DNA of 64,000 nucleotides from Karalla daura (GCA_029224185.1 CM055205.1:12227319-12291318); one strand, 5' to 3'; shown: positions 24,521 to 36,789, numbered from the stretch's first letter. Program-made: numbers and translations. The notes: generated by a model from the letters alone, not told the origin.

Positions 24521-25639
24521 GCTGTTTCACTTGTTCCATTTCATTTAGAATTGGCAGCTAAAGAGATATCAATTTCACATATGCAATCACAATGTTTGTT
24601 TCTGTGGATAGTGAGAGGATTGCTGATCATGATGCACTGCTATGGTTAAAACAAGCCAACACTGGACAGAACACAAATCAAAACCCCTTTTATTTTGAGC
24701 ATGTGTCCGCGTGTGGCGTTCCAGATTGTTCTTGAGTACATCAGTCCCGGTCCTGCCAGTCTGCGGTGACACCCTGGCTCGGGGTTTATCACCTCCAAAC
24801 AGATCAAACGATCAAGCAGTGATGGTTCTCTCCTGGGCTGTGCTGCCAGACGCCAAGGCTGCAGAGAGGTCTCATGACTGGCATTAGGGCATGGGAGATG
24901 GACTTTGGACCTCCTGCCATTTATGTGGATGTTTCTAAGGCAACGTAGAGATTTGGGCTGCAGCTGAACAACACACTGTTTAACAGTTGTGTGTAATTGT
25001 ATTCTTACAATACAACACCGAAACAAGTTTCTAAAGAAACCTGTTTCATCATTTTTACTTAAAATCGTAAAGAAAAACCCTCTGGGACATGATAAATTCT
25101 TCTCTACTACTAGGGAACAATGAATCCTCTGGATAATAGTCCACCTGCTTGTTTAATTGACAAAACGATGCAATTTCATTTGCAATTTATTCTCTAATTC
25201 CAGGGAACATCCTGGATCTATATTATCTTTATTTAGCTGAACCGTTTATCAGTACAGCATAGTTTCACTTGTATGCTAATGTCTTCTGATTCTCCTACAA
25301 GTTCACAGTACAGCTGAACCCATGATAGGTAAAACTTTATGAAAAATTAACAGGGTTTCATTCACATTGCGTGTTTGGTTGTCAATGACTTCACAAGTGA
25401 TAAACTGATACGGTGGGGGTGTCTAAAATAGTTTAAATCTCGGTATGAAAGAGGAAAAGCTGTCTGAGAAGACCCCCCACCCCACCCCCACCCTGCATCC
25501 AACCACTGTATCTGTAGTTTGTGTCTGTGTGCACCACATGACACTTGACTGTAGTCCACATGTTGCACTTTCTCCTGAATGAGCATTTCTCCTGCGGCAT
25601 TTTTTGAATTGCACTCATGACTCATAACAGACAACTAGA
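24521..25639. other. Intergenic cbx3-snx10, no gene recognised
   Basis: A 126-codon minus-strand frame (24646-25026) has no recognisable domain. A minus-strand AATAAA (TTTATT at 24688-24693) falls inside that frame's 3' part. A non-coding antisense transcript is possible but unsupported. Confidence 0.35.
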
Positions 25640-25902
25640 TTATCTGAAGACTTCGAGCCAACCAGAAGCCGGCCCCTCTGTCACTAATCACACGCCTCAG
25701 AAAGTGAATAGCGACCACAGAGCAGACTGCTGAGTTCACCAAAGATAAAGGGACCTTTATATGCAAATGAGCAGACATTAGCCTCCCTCTTCAACTGCCT
25801 CGCTTGAAGTACAAGAGTATTTATTCGAGCTCACGTCCCACATGTGCCTCACTGCGCATCCGAGCTCAAACATATCATTGGAATAGACTCCAGAGAACTT
25901 TG
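25640..25902 (+). promoter_or_regulatory. snx10: Candidate alternative snx10 promoter and first exon
   Basis: CCTTTATATGCAAATGAGC (octamer ATGCAAAT at 25761-25768, overlapping a TATA-like TTTATAT) is followed about 130 bases later by a good donor, TTTG before GTAAGA at 25903. The block is repeat-poor and more mixed in composition than its flanks. It would add an upstream non-coding first exon to snx10, but there is no transcript evidence. Confidence 0.35.
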
Positions 25903-26820
25903 GTAAGAACTCTTTAACTGAAATTGCAGTCAATATATAAACAAGCTGTGATATTATTTCTGTTCTACTGCGGGCACAAATGAACTGGGATTATTGTGTG
26001 TCACTGGTGGTATCAGGCGCGTCCGAAGTAAAAGTGCTTCGTTCAAGAAATTGCCCACTGTGAAAGGCTTTTCTGTGGCTTTGGTATCTTGAGAAAGACT
26101 TGCTGAGTCCTGGCTTGTGGTTTTAAGGATGTGACTGGCTGGCTGCAGACTTATTATTGTGCTCGTGTCATGCTGTTGCTACCCATCTCTGACTTTAACT
26201 AACACTCACATTACCTGCTCAGTGTCAACAAACTACCCCGGCAACAGACAACGAACTCTGAAATGTGTGTCTAACACCTGTCATGCTTGTTGGAATTGTG
26301 TGTTCTGCTTTTACACTTTGTGGATGACCCGAACAGTGTGTGTTGCAGGCTTATGTGTCATGAGTTGACCCTTTGCGTTAAATGTCTTGTCCTTTCATAT
26401 GGTTGCTTTAAGCATATTATGGGTATTACCCAATAGAGAGGTTAGAGGGTATGTCAGGGTAGGCCTTTCGACATAGATGCTGTCTTTCAGTTAAACTATA
26501 TATATTTTTCCACCCCATTCATCCTAAACACCTTTCAAATCCGGGATGCACACATATACATGAGGTACACAAAGAATAAATGGTACTGACTGCATACACA
26601 AGGTGCAAATTTCCACTGAGTTTTTGTAGTTAGTAGTGTAGGGATGAGCTAATGTTTTTTTGATATAGAGGCTTGGCTTTTTTACCTTAATAGGGACCTA
26701 GAATGATCTGTCCCTGACTAAAGATGTTCAGCAGGTCCAAAAACATCATCATTAAAATGCAAATTTAAAAAAAGAATCTTATGGAACACAGAGTAAGACG
26801 TACAGCGGAAAAGATCACCC
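25903..26820. other. snx10 upstream interval, nothing recognised
   Basis: AT-rich sequence with short frames only. Confidence 0.4.
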
Positions 26821-26821
26821 T

Positions 26822-27042
26822 TGTTGCTTGGGGCCCCCTGGCCCCTAAAGGAGCCCCCAAAAGGACACATCAAACTTCAAATTATGTTTTTACGAAGAGT
26901 GACACCGGTTGGGATATCACAACTATTCTGATACAATTAACAGTAGCTTTATTAGTCAAATTCAGGTGCCACTATAATGATGGGTGGGGGGGCCTCAAAA
27001 CACATTTTGTTTAGGGCCCCATAAAAGCTTGAGCTGGCACTG
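26822..27042. mobile_element. Probable DNA-transposon (hAT-like) remnant
   Basis: GGGGCCCCCTGGCCCC at the left and GGGCCCCATAAAAGCTTGAG followed by CTGGCACTG at the right resemble widespread fish elements that begin CAGTG and contain GGGGCCC words. The left terminal repeat is not found and no transposase is present. Confidence 0.4.
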
Positions 27043-27179
27043 GCAAAACACAAAGGAAGGATGTCTCAGGGAAACATGCCTAAAAGATATGAATTCCAAT
27101 TGATCCAAACTGTATAAATCGCTGCTAATCTGCCACGTAAAATCGGTCATTTACTGTTGTGGATTATGGTTTGTGGACC

Positions 27180-27555
27180 CCTTTGCAGTCCCCAGTTCAC
27201 CTCCCCCAGCAGCTGAGGCTATTTAACCTGATGAGCTCCCACCTGTCCCATTAGACACAGGTGTGCGCCGTGGACGCGCCGACACGTTTCTCCGCAGGGT
27301 GGAAAAGTCGCCTCGCCGTTTCTCTCCTCCGTGTGCCTCCAACAGCTTTCTTTTCGGGGCTTTTTATTTTTGTGTATATTTTAGTGCGAGGCAAGGCGAG
27401 GCGAGGCGACGAAGGCGTGAAAAGCACAGGCACTGCGCGGCTAAAGTCCCGCAGTTAACGCAGAGAAAGGTCCAGGCAGGACTGAGAGCCTCCAGCTGCA
27501 GCGTGGAGTTGATTTCTGTCGTCTGTAAAGTGCAAGACAAGTAACGACATCAAAG
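27180..27555 (+). promoter_or_regulatory. snx10: snx10 promoter and non-coding first exon
   Basis: CpG-rich block (GTGCGCCGTGGACGCGCCG, GGCGAGGCGAGGCGACG) with a TATTTAA-like word near 27221. It ends in a donor, ATCAAAG before GTAGGA at 27556. It probably contains the snx10 5' UTR, spliced across about 1.3 kb to the acceptor at 28878-28879. Confidence 0.55.
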
Positions 27556-28894
27556 GTAGGAGTGTGTTGGAGTTAAAAGCAGACCGTTTCTGCCGGCTGT
27601 TTTCGTTTTTCTCGCGAAGGAAGGAGAAACTTCGTCGATTTCTTGGGCATGATCATCAAATGTATCCCTTTTTAAAGTGGTGTTTTTTTCCTTTGACATG
27701 CCAATATCCACATAGTACAACTGGATATAATGTTCTGGAAATGTATAGAATGATCTTAAATGTACTTATTTCGTTATTATATGAAGTTGGATTTAGACTA
27801 GACTATGCCATTATTCGTCCAACAACAGGGGGAATTTCAACAACCAAGTGGCAATAAGGAAAGATGCATTTAAAAAAGTAAAGGATACTGGCTTGAAATC
27901 AGGAGGAGAACTGGTTGTGTAATTTGGTTGTGGTCAGTGGTTTTGAAAGATCATATCATGTAAGGCACTAGTTAGATTTTACTTTCAGCCTCCTGTTTAC
28001 CCTGGGAGATTGAGTGCAATATTGATGTCTTTTTTTTTTTTTATCTCAAAAGGCCATTTCAAACAAGTGAACAGTACTACTACCACAAAGAGAAAACTGT
28101 CTTGAAGTGAAACCTGAAGCTTGATATCTGGCATTTCAGTCTGTCTCACGATATTGGCATATGATTTCATGTGATGTTTATCAGGCCTGCGGAGTTTGTC
28201 TCACTAACCCCAGGCATTTCGGTCTGTTTGTTCTGATTGATTAGATCTGCTTGGACTCGGTGCTTGTAAATGGCCTGTGTCACATTAAGGTGTCAGGAGG
28301 CCAGATGATGTAGCACTTTTTTCAGCCCCTGGTCTGTCATGTGAGGGATCACTGCTGCGCAATCTAAAGGAAAAGTTTGTCATGTCTGAACATCAATTTT
28401 CACTCATCTGGGGCTCTGTTAATGCTGCAACAGTCTTGCTTTGCTGGAGACCGTTAAATTTTACTGGCAAACCTTCATTGTCATGGCTACGGTTGATTAT
28501 AACCTGAATGGACTTAGTTTGCTGGGTTGTATTTCTGCCAGATATGTCAGGAGTTCCTTATAGTTTCCAGCTGTTTGTATCCACATTGAGGTGTTTAACT
28601 TTTCATTATCCAAAGTTCTCCCGCATTGCGACATCGGCTCCAAATGTTTGGACCTTTGAGTCCTTGATCACCGTCCAGGCCTGTGCTTTTCCAACCAGAT
28701 CAAGCCCAGAAAACAATAGACTTCACTTATTGCCATGTTTCATAATGTTCTCTGTGTGCGATATAAAAGACCTGTTATTTATTCACTCTTTTTACTCTGT
28801 TTCACTTCAGCTGTGCTTTTTGCGAGTTGGAACCAATTGATCAGTTTCAACGCAACGCTCTTTTTCTCTTCTCTGACAGGTTTTTGTCCCTGCT

Positions 28895-30132
28895 ATGGAC
28901 CGGATGCTAGACAATCTCTCAAAAAACGTAAGTTATCAGGCATATTTCATCACGCTTTGTTATCCTCGCAATTGGCTGTTGGAGCCAATTTTTGCTCTAT
29001 TCTCAAATCAAAGGTCTACTGGGGGAAAAACTATTTTCCCAAAACAAACTTGATTATGCATCATCATGACTCCAGTAACACCTCTGTCACTCTGAATTTT
29101 GTAGGAGTTTATCAGCATATGTGTACGGGATCCAAGGGTCATTAAGCGTGATCTCTGGCACTCACACATCAACTATGAGATCTGTTTAAACGTAAGTGAG
29201 GGGGAGCGGGGGAGGGGGGCATGTCTGGATTTCTGCTTTGGGCCATGTTTGTCATGCGCTTCGTGTGATGGGTGTATTGAAATGTCTCTTTGCAGACCAA
29301 TAGCATGTGCTTTCGAAAGAAGACATCCTATGTGAGACGGCGTTACAGTGATTTCGTTTGGCTACGACATTGTCTGGAACAAAATGCTCTGATCATGTAT
29401 GTAAACCTCACTGACATCATTGACCCTTGACATTTCATGTCATTACATTTATTCTGTACAATATGACTTAAATTTCACTTTTTTCCCCCCTCTCTCTTTG
29501 TGTTTTTCTGTCCAGAGAATTGCCCAAGCTACCACCCTGGAACCCCTTCTTCAGCCCCCGGAACACAGAGCAGGTCTTGCAGCGGATGAAGGGCATGCAG
29601 GAGTTTTTAGAATTGTGAGTTGAAGGTTAAACTTGAAGATGTCCCTTCTCCGCATAATTTCAGTTAAAAATATCCACGTTCCCCAGTTGACTCTCTCTCC
29701 CTCCCTCTCTCTCTCTCTGTCCAGAGTGCTCCATGTACCCTTGTTGTTATCAGACAGTCGACTCCACCTGTTCCTCCAGTCTGAGCTCAGCATCACAAAG
29801 ATTGAGAAGTGCGCCCTTGGTAAGACGAGATACACAGTGGCCGAGGCGATCCAGCGATCCAGCTGCAGTTTCGTCAGTAGATTAGAAGACAAGGCCTCCT
29901 GCGACTCTGACTGTGAAAGGCACGAGTTTGGCTATAATTTGTGATTTTTCAGCAGCTTTTTAAAAAAATAATTGATTTAATGCTAATTCTCACCTATCCT
30001 CCCGACTGCAGCTCTGTATCGTCTGGCTTGGGGCAAAGCGTGGACACATCGAGAGATAGCCCTGTTCCCTTCCTTGAGGTCTCAGACCCAGAGGTGTGCA
30101 GGTGTATAAGAGAACCCATGCCTCCCTCGTAG
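28895..30132 (+). CDS. snx10: Sorting nexin 10, PX-domain protein
   Basis: Small PX-only sorting nexin that binds PtdIns3P on endosomes. In vertebrates SNX10 acts in vacuolar ATPase trafficking, ciliogenesis and osteoclast function. Coding exons are 28895-28927, 29105-29191, 29296-29396, 29516-29614, 29725-29940 and 30012-30132, all GT-AG with consistent phases, giving 218 aa (human SNX10 is 201). The PX domain spans about residues 12-125. It carries the RRRY lipid-binding motif (54-57) followed by SDFVWL, a proline-rich loop ELPKLPPWNPF (75-85) and the LLLSDSRLHLFLQSEL helix typical of SNX10/11. The C-terminal tail keeps SVSSGLGQS, matching the SSSSGLGHS of human SNX10, which decides against SNX11. 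The start MDRMLDNLSKN is the first ATG of its exon. The 3' end of exon 5 could be drawn differently, because an in-frame TGA follows the donor at 29941; the drawn splice restores the conserved tail. Confidence 0.93.
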
Positions 30133-30545
30133 CACCCCAGCGTGAGGACGGCGTTCGTCTGCTGGCCAACCACAGGTCAACCTGTGAAACTCTATGGAGC
30201 TCTTGCTTTCCCTAGTTGACTTTCAAAGGGCAAAAAGGCTTTGTTTTAGATGGGATAACTGCAATATTCCTGTTTGACATTTAATGTTTTAAAATTTTGC
30301 TTTAGTTGTCTCCCAAAACACTCACTTTGTAAAACTTGGTGTGTACTTGAGGAAAAAAACTAAATGTAAAGATACACATGTTTATAATGTCAAATTTGTA
30401 ATTATTTTGCTCTGTATATATTTTTATCTGCAGTGAAGCTGCAAAAAGTTTAGCAAGGTATGTGTTTTCAATCACACAGACTTTTAGATAAATATTTGTT
30501 TAGTATTTTATGATGAATGAAAATAAATCGTTTTTTTAACTGAAT
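30133..30545 (+). other. snx10: snx10 3' UTR
   Basis: AT-rich sequence after the stop codon, ending at an AATAAA signal near 30522. Confidence 0.65.
30522..30527 (+). terminator. snx10: Poly(A) signal of snx10
   Basis: AATAAA in GAAAATAAATCG, about 390 bases after the stop codon. Confidence 0.65.
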
Positions 30546-30631
30546 CAAAGCATACTCATTGACTGTTTCACGTTGTGCAGCACTTATTACCTACCCCTGG
30601 TCTGCTGAATACTGTGCACTGCATTAAGTGC

Positions 30632-30645
30632 CCAGTAGAGGGAGT
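30632..30645 (+). promoter_or_regulatory. CTCF-like site after snx10
   Basis: CCAGTAGAGGGAGT matches 12 of 14 positions of the CTCF core CCASYAGRKGGCRS. It lies just past the snx10 poly(A) site, at the start of the gene-free interval. Confidence 0.3.
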
Positions 30646-30929
30646 CTAGACATCATAGGACCTCCATCTAAGGAAATGCAGTGGTAGTCACTGAAGTTTA
30701 GTTACTCTGCATGTGTATTGGCAATTGTAACTCAAAACTTTTCTAAAAAGCATTACTGATTTCACACCTCTTTGCTGTAGAGTTGTCCTTTGTAATCTAG
30801 GCCCGAATGCATCTGTTCTGCAGTGCCCTTCACCATTTTGTCCACGCTGTTACGTCTCTTGCTTATACCGTTGGCAGGTGTGTGTGTGGCCACTTCCATG
30901 TTGGATTTTAAGAATTGTCTGTTCTAGTA

Positions 30930-31370
30930 ATGAGAAGAGGAGCAGGGCCGGTCGCAATTCATTCCCGTGTCACTGCCTTCCCAGGTGAGATGGCCTAATT
31001 AAAGGAAGATGGCAAATTAATTTAACTATTACAGACTACTCTGGGGAATCGCCTGCAAGAAACAAGACAGCTTCAACCTGTGTGTGTATGTGTGTGCATT
31101 ATTGGGACGTGTGTGTGTGCAAGGAGTGCTGGACAGCCCTGTAAATTGAAAGCTGATGAAAGAAGCGAAGGCTCATTAAAGGAGACAGCAGCTGCACCCC
31201 CACCCCAGTCCTTCTCTCCACCCCAACTGCTGAACTGATGTGGGCCGGCCCAGCGGTAAACCTGGCCCGTCCCGCGTCTCTGTCCTCGTCTCTCCTTCCC
31301 CTGGATGGTGCTGTCTCCCTGTGCGCACAAGCCATAATGAAGCTGTCAGTGACTTCACACACCAGCCACT
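30930..31370. promoter_or_regulatory. Candidate conserved non-coding block 1
   Basis: Balanced, mostly repeat-poor sequence with TAATTAAAGG and AAATTAATTTAAC words (about 30990-31030) and a GCCATAATGAAGCTGTCAG segment near 31330. A short TG tract interrupts it at 31080-31120. Called by composition only. Confidence 0.3.
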
Positions 31371-31839
31371 GAGCTGTAGTCATATGGCAAAATGCACACC
31401 CACACACACACATATACACAGCGTATGTGTGTCTGAAAACATTGACAGCTGTGAACACACACACACACCTATATGTGCCTGTGTGAAAGCTGTGGACGAG
31501 TGAATTTTCTCTTACCCTCATCCTCTTGTCATTTCCCCAGTCCCACTGGTTTGTAGTTGCGTGGGCTGTTAAAGTTGACCTTATCAACGTACCCCATGAC
31601 AAGCGTACAGCACGACACACCCATGCGCTGTTTGGTTCAGAGCAAGTCAATTTCCTGACTAAATGAAATGCAACTGCAAAGCGGTGGCATCTTGTGTTTT
31701 TTTTTTTGTTTTTTTTTGCGAGTGTACACGCACACATCTGCCTTTTTCATAGGGGACAACATCAAGCATTTGGATATTGAGTATTCACCGTACATGTCTA
31801 TTTCAGCTACGTAATTTATAACTCAATTTCCAGTGTGCA
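31371..31839. other. CA tracts and unassigned sequence
   Basis: (CA)n at about 31395-31415 and 31455-31470, T-rich runs at 31695-31720; nothing coding. Confidence 0.5.
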
Positions 31840-32320
31840 TCGATGCGCTCCATACCTCCAAAACACCAAACAAAGCCCAAACCCAATTGTATTTCAAAGC
31901 AATTAGGGTGTCCACTGAGTTGTGAACGGACCACGTTGCAGTGGCTCTGGGCCCGTGTGAAATTTTTAATTGTTAATTTTCTGTCACATTAGTCAACTTC
32001 AGTGCTGCTCGACAGGTGACTGAGCTCCTGGAAGGCAACACATAAAATTACACAATGCATATTCCTTTGGTACGGCATATATATATAGTGTGTTACGTGT
32101 GATAAGTATCAAGATGGTATATCATGTTTACAGCCCTTTTATGGCAGGAATCTCTCTAATGCCTCTCAATTATCTATGCCGGCTGTCAATATTGATATTA
32201 GTTTATGAGTCTGAATTATTAGCTCATTTTAGACTCACCTGCGGCCACCACAGGCACTTCACCTCCCTGACCCGACAAAAACCAACAATGGTAAAAATCT
32301 ATATGAGCAATTAGCCTGTG
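31840..32320. promoter_or_regulatory. Candidate conserved non-coding block 2
   Basis: Repeat-poor and rich in homeodomain words: AATTTTTAATTGTTAATTTT near 31961, CTCTAATGCCTCTCAATTAT near 32155, GTCAATATTGATATTAG near 32186 and GAATTATTAGCTC near 32213. No open exon. Confidence 0.35.
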
Positions 32321-32419
32321 TAACTCACCAGTGCTTGATCTTACACCCATATTTTCTTTCTACCACCCGTTGCTCTGACCATTTGTCTCCATTTCCTCTC
32401 TTTCTCTCAATCCTCATCA

Positions 32420-33170
32420 TCTCTCTATAGGCTCCGCAGGTAATTAACCGTCCTGGTTTGTAGTTGAGGTTTTTGGTTTTCTTGCTGACGCTGCAGGCCT
32501 CGGCTCGCGGTCCTTCAGCTGTGCGTCGAGGAGAGAGGAAGCCTCAGCCTTCCCCTCGCTCGTCTCTCTCGCTCACGTCGGGCGAGAGGGGTGAAGCCAA
32601 AGGTGACGACATGCATTGTATTTGTGATTATTACCTCTAAAGTGCTATTGCATGGAGTGTCATTAAAAGTCAATGCGTCTCCCCTCGCCCTCCCCAGCCG
32701 AGTTATCACATGCCTAAAACACACACACACACACTCATTTCGCACGCATTCTGCACATCGGCGGCCGTTTAACAGCTAAAATACGACCCGTGCACAGATA
32801 AATGTCACCGAGCCATCTATCTGCGAGTGTTAAAAGTCGGCTAATGGAGATGACATATTAGCGGCCCAAATGACTGTCATAAAAAGTCCCACCATACCTT
32901 GCAGCGCCGCCCGGCCACTGTGACTGCAATAGGATACGGCACTGGCACTGCAAATATCTGTCGGCAGAAAGACAGAGAGGGATGGAGGGTGATGTCATAT
33001 CTAGATGGACTTCTTTTGATCCAATATATTCTGCGAGGTGCACCTCCCTGAAGCTGCGATCGGGGGGGGGGGGTAGCGACTTTAAGATAGATGTAGCATA
33101 TTTACGGAGGGCCAGAGTGTAATACTGCATTACCCCCACTTTACATAGCACTTCTGATGTAATGCTGATG
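32420..33170. promoter_or_regulatory. Candidate conserved non-coding block 3
   Basis: Alternating GC-richer and AT-richer single-copy-looking DNA. It includes GGTAATTAACCGTCC (near 32440), GTGATTATTACCTC (near 32624), CATAAAAAGTCCC (near 32878) and GCACTGCAAATATCTGTCGG (near 32945). A G run lies at 33063-33073. Confidence 0.3.
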
Positions 33171-33490
33171 CCCTCTCACCTTTGACCTTTCAGAGAGCAG
33201 TCGGTCAGGAATTATGAGTCAGGGCCTGTTTTGTGTGTGTGTGCCGGTAGAAAAGCTGTCTTTACAATCAATAATCCAATCCTACTTTGAAGCTTCTCCA
33301 CAGGTACGTGTTCACCTCCTCTCTTCCTCCTCTATTCCTCCTATCTCTTTATTAATTACCCTTCTCTATCCATGCGTGTCTTTCTCTCTCTGAGTGAATG
33401 GAGCAGTTGTAATTGCTTCTCTCCGGAGCAGTTAGAAGCGGCACAAAGGAACCGTATAGAAACCACATTTGCATTCAAGATGAGCTGAGA
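33171..33490. promoter_or_regulatory. Candidate conserved non-coding block 4
   Basis: CAGGAATTATGAGTCAGG (AP-1-like TGAGTCA near 33214), ACAATCAATAATCCAATCC (near 33266) and GTTGTAATTGCTTCTC (near 33406), separated by short TG and CT tracts. Confidence 0.3.
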
Positions 33491-33896
33491 TGGAGAGGAG
33501 GGAGGGAGCACTGCCCTCCTGCCCTACACTGAGCTACACCACTTACACTCTCTCATTCTCTCTCTTTCTCTCTCCCTCTCCTTCCCTCTTTCCTTCTCTC
33601 ATCTATTGTCTCCTCTCTATCCCTCCCTCCACCTTATCTGCCCCCACCCCCACTCCCACCTCCTCCTCCCCCTCCTCCCCCACGCAGCATGGCTCCCCTT
33701 GCATTGTCTTTCCAGAGAGTTCCAAGGTCGACGGGAGCTTGCTCATCAGAGCAGGGTATTGTACACTTAGTGCTGGTGTGGACGAGCTAATTTGTGCGTG
33801 CAAGTGTGTGCACGATCCAGTATGAGTGTGTGTGTGTGTGCGTGCGTCATTGTGCATGTCCCGAGGCCTGCATATATAAGCATATATGTGTAGAAA

Positions 33897-33927
<31 letters not shown>

Positions 33928-34109
33928 CAGTATTTCTAATGGCTGGTAAAAAGGGGTGAAGGAGGGGAGGCTGTAATTAATAACTCATAAGCTCAGAATT
34001 GCAATTTTTTACAACCTCCAATATCTCACCACCTCTTAGACCTAAGCCATCACTCTCTCTCACTCCTGTGGAGCCGACACACACACATGCACACACATAC
34101 TAACTCCTG
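33491..34109. repeat. Pyrimidine tract, TG and CA microsatellites
   Basis: CT-rich DNA at about 33545-33690, (TG)n at 33825-33845 and 33898-33922, and short CA runs at 34078-34100. The open frames here are low-complexity. Confidence 0.8.
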
Positions 34110-34290
34110 AGGGCTCTTCGTATCCAGCTTGATAAGCATTTCTCGTTTGTTTCAGCGTTTTTTGATCAATACAGTTAAAACGCCAAACCAAGCATAATTA
34201 GGTCTGCGATGGCTCCCACTGTGACTGAATAGGCCTCACCTGGGGAGGTGCTCACCATTATCATCATCACTCTACGTATGCATGCGCACG
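34110..34290. promoter_or_regulatory. Candidate conserved non-coding block 5
   Basis: GATAAGCATTTCTCG, TTTTTTGATCAATACAG and CAAGCATAATTAGGTC followed by a mixed-composition segment to CACCATTATCATC. Repeat-poor. Confidence 0.3.
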
Positions 34291-34389
34291 TGTGTGTGCG
34301 TGCATGTGCTCATACCACACACAGCGGGATCTAATAGAATTGACAAAGTGCACATCGGGGCGTAGATTAAACAGAGAACTCTGAGCTAT
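34291..34389. repeat. Short TG tract and spacer
   Basis: Interrupted (TG)n with CA continuation; nothing else. Confidence 0.5.
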
Positions 34390-34770
34390 AGGTTGATTTT
34401 AGCAGGTGATGGAACTGCCCATTCACCCTGCTTTCACTCACCTCCATCTTCATTCCCATAATCATTTAGACAACCTTCACAATGCATCTCTGCCAGCAGG
34501 TTCATTTCAATATGTTATAGGCCACCTCAATCATCTTTTATTGGTTTATTTACTCAGAACGATACATAAATGGAGACTACAGAGATCATAAATTGCCTAC
34601 AATTACCATTATACACAGTGAATTGACTCTGCTTTGTGCCATAATCCAGGGTGAAACCTTTGTAAAAATCCATCTCAGACAGTAAAGACAGATGACTTTG
34701 GATATTTGATGCACATTTACTGTCACAGCAACTGCATTTACCCCTCATTAATACTAGAGCAGACCTTCAG
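34390..34770. promoter_or_regulatory. Candidate conserved non-coding block 6
   Basis: CCATAATCATTTAGAC, CTTTTATTGGTTTATTTAC (near 34536), ATCATAAATTGCC and CAATTACCATTATAC form a cluster of HOX/CDX-type words in repeat-poor DNA. Confidence 0.35.
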
Positions 34771-35459
34771 AGAGCTCCCTGTCTATCAGTTTTGGGAGTG
34801 AAACTCATAATATGATGGCACCAAATTATGAAAGCCGCTGTCTGCAGAATCACAATCTTTTATGAGCTGCAGTTTTAAGTTTCTGCATCATTTTGTACAG
34901 ACCTTAGCACATTTTTCTTGGCCAAATGACAAATACTTAATTTTTGTACAAAACCTTTGTCTCATTCCTTAACATCACTTAGACTTGGCACCGAAATCCC
35001 TCACAGGCTACTTTAAGCATCTCAACTGTTCCTTCAACCTGCCTGTGGACATATGAATCAATTGTAATGAACTGGCAGCAATTTAACAGTAGACATTCCA
35101 GCCGCACTTTCGGAGTGGGTATAGGAAGAGCACTTTGTGGGGCAGACGACAGTTACAATGTGGTGTAAACGAAGGCTGGAGTTTCAGCTGAACTGTCCCT
35201 TTAACGGAAGAGCACATGGAGAAGACAACTCAATTCTGATCACAGCCAACAAAGATCTTAATATGATGTGTGGGAGGATTGCACAGGTGTCTGCAAGAGA
35301 GAGACCCAAACTGCTGCTGTTTGAGGGGGGGTGTCAATTCGGAGGCGTATGTTGTGCATGTGCACGCGTCTACAAGCAATATCGCTGTGTATGTGTGTGT
35401 GTTTGTGTGTGTTTGTGTGTTCCAGGGAGGACGTGAGGTGGGAGGAGGATTTAGACCCA
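34771..35459. other. Unassigned interval
   Basis: Single-copy-looking AT-rich DNA, then TG repeats at about 35385-35420. No exon is recognised. Confidence 0.4.
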
Positions 35460-35590
35460 TCATAAAGGAATTCTCCCCCCCAGCCCGTAGCTCATCCCGA
35501 CACTTTTATGCCTTTTTATTTTCAGGCCCATTGCAGCCAAGCCCGGAGATGTGATTTATACTGCCTGGCAGCATGGGCACTGCAGCAAGA
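35460..35590. promoter_or_regulatory. Candidate conserved non-coding block 7
   Basis: GACACTTTTATGCCTTTTTA and TGATTTATACTGCC in an otherwise mixed segment; TTTTAT words are typical of posterior HOX/CDX sites. Confidence 0.3.
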
Positions 35591-35678
35591 AAGACAGATG
35601 GAAGGAGGGAGGAGAGGAGAAGGAGGAGGAGAGGGGTTGCCGAGGGAAAGAGGGGAAGGGGTGTGTGTGTATATGTGT

Positions 35679-35715
<37 letters not shown>

Positions 35716-36540
35716 AGATGGGGGAAGTTGTAAAAATAAAGGAGAGATGAGGAGGATGGGGTCAGAAGAAAAAGAGGAGAGACAGAAGGAAGGCAAAAAA
35801 GGGAGAAAGGAAACAAAAAAAAATCCTGGCTGTTGTGGTGAAGAGCGCTCCCCTCATCTCCCTCTCTGCCACATCTTCACCTCCACATCTCTCTCTCTCT
35901 AATGAGTTATTGGCCCTGTCTGACTCAGGAAGAGAAGCCCCATCTCTCCACCAAACTGGCGCCCTGACAGCCTAAATCACCCTGCTTCCCCATCCCTCCA
36001 ACCCCCACCACCCATTCTTCTACCTCCCCACCCCCTACCCCACCCCACCCCAGGCGACCGGGACACTCCTCCTCCTTCCTCCTTCCTCCTCGTCTTACCT
36101 CTCTCCTGCCTGAGGTGTGTGAAATCTTCGTGGCGTGCGTGTTGATTGGGCTGGGAGGCATCAGGAGCAGAATGGGAAGGAGGGGTGGGTCTGACGGCCT
36201 CAGGTCTGAGGATGTTAAGCAGGTGAGGGGGAGGCCTGCGATGAGACAGCTCACTTACAGGGAACATTGGGAGGGTGGAGGGGGTGGGGTGTTGCAGTAG
36301 ACAGGTGGACAGAGGCGGTGGACAGAGGTGGCGGGGTTGTGAAATGGTAGGCAGGTGAAAGCCGTGGAGAAAAGAAGGGGTTCTTGATGTTGCATGCAGG
36401 TGCATACTCGCTCGCTCTCTCTCTATATGTTTGTGCGTGTGTGTGTGTGTGTGTGTCTGACACCTGCCTGCTAGTGTGGCGGTTGTGCTGTCTCGGCGCT
36501 GTAACATCTCTCTCTGTCACCCAGCCGCCTGAGAGGAGAT
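35591..36540. repeat. Purine and pyrimidine tracts with TG microsatellites
   Basis: GA-rich strand at about 35590-35660 and 35745-35820, (TG)n at 35661-35712, C-rich DNA at 35990-36100, and (TG)n at 36433-36457. All long frames here are composition artefacts. Confidence 0.85.
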
Positions 36541-36789
36541 GAGCTGCCATGCCGACTGTCATTCATCCATCACAACAGACAGCACACAGACTCGCACACA
36601 GACCAAGACACACACACACACACATTCCCTCTCACTGAGATACAAAACTAAACAGGCTTTCTTCCGCTTTCATCTGAATGTCCATTTAGATCAAACACTT
36701 TTTCAGTTTCTGTCGATACATTTTTCGACCCCCCTCTCGTTCCGTCTCCACTTCGATTACAACTGTCACCAAAGTATTTGAGAGAAGGA
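36541..36789. other. CA tract and unassigned spacer
   Basis: (CA)n at about 36608-36624; the remainder is unremarkable. Confidence 0.4.

Noticed and set aside
29725..29943. snx10 ending at the TGA just after 29940
   Set aside because: Splicing at the GT at 29941 to 30012 restores the conserved SSGLGQS tail in frame. A short isoform by read-through remains possible.
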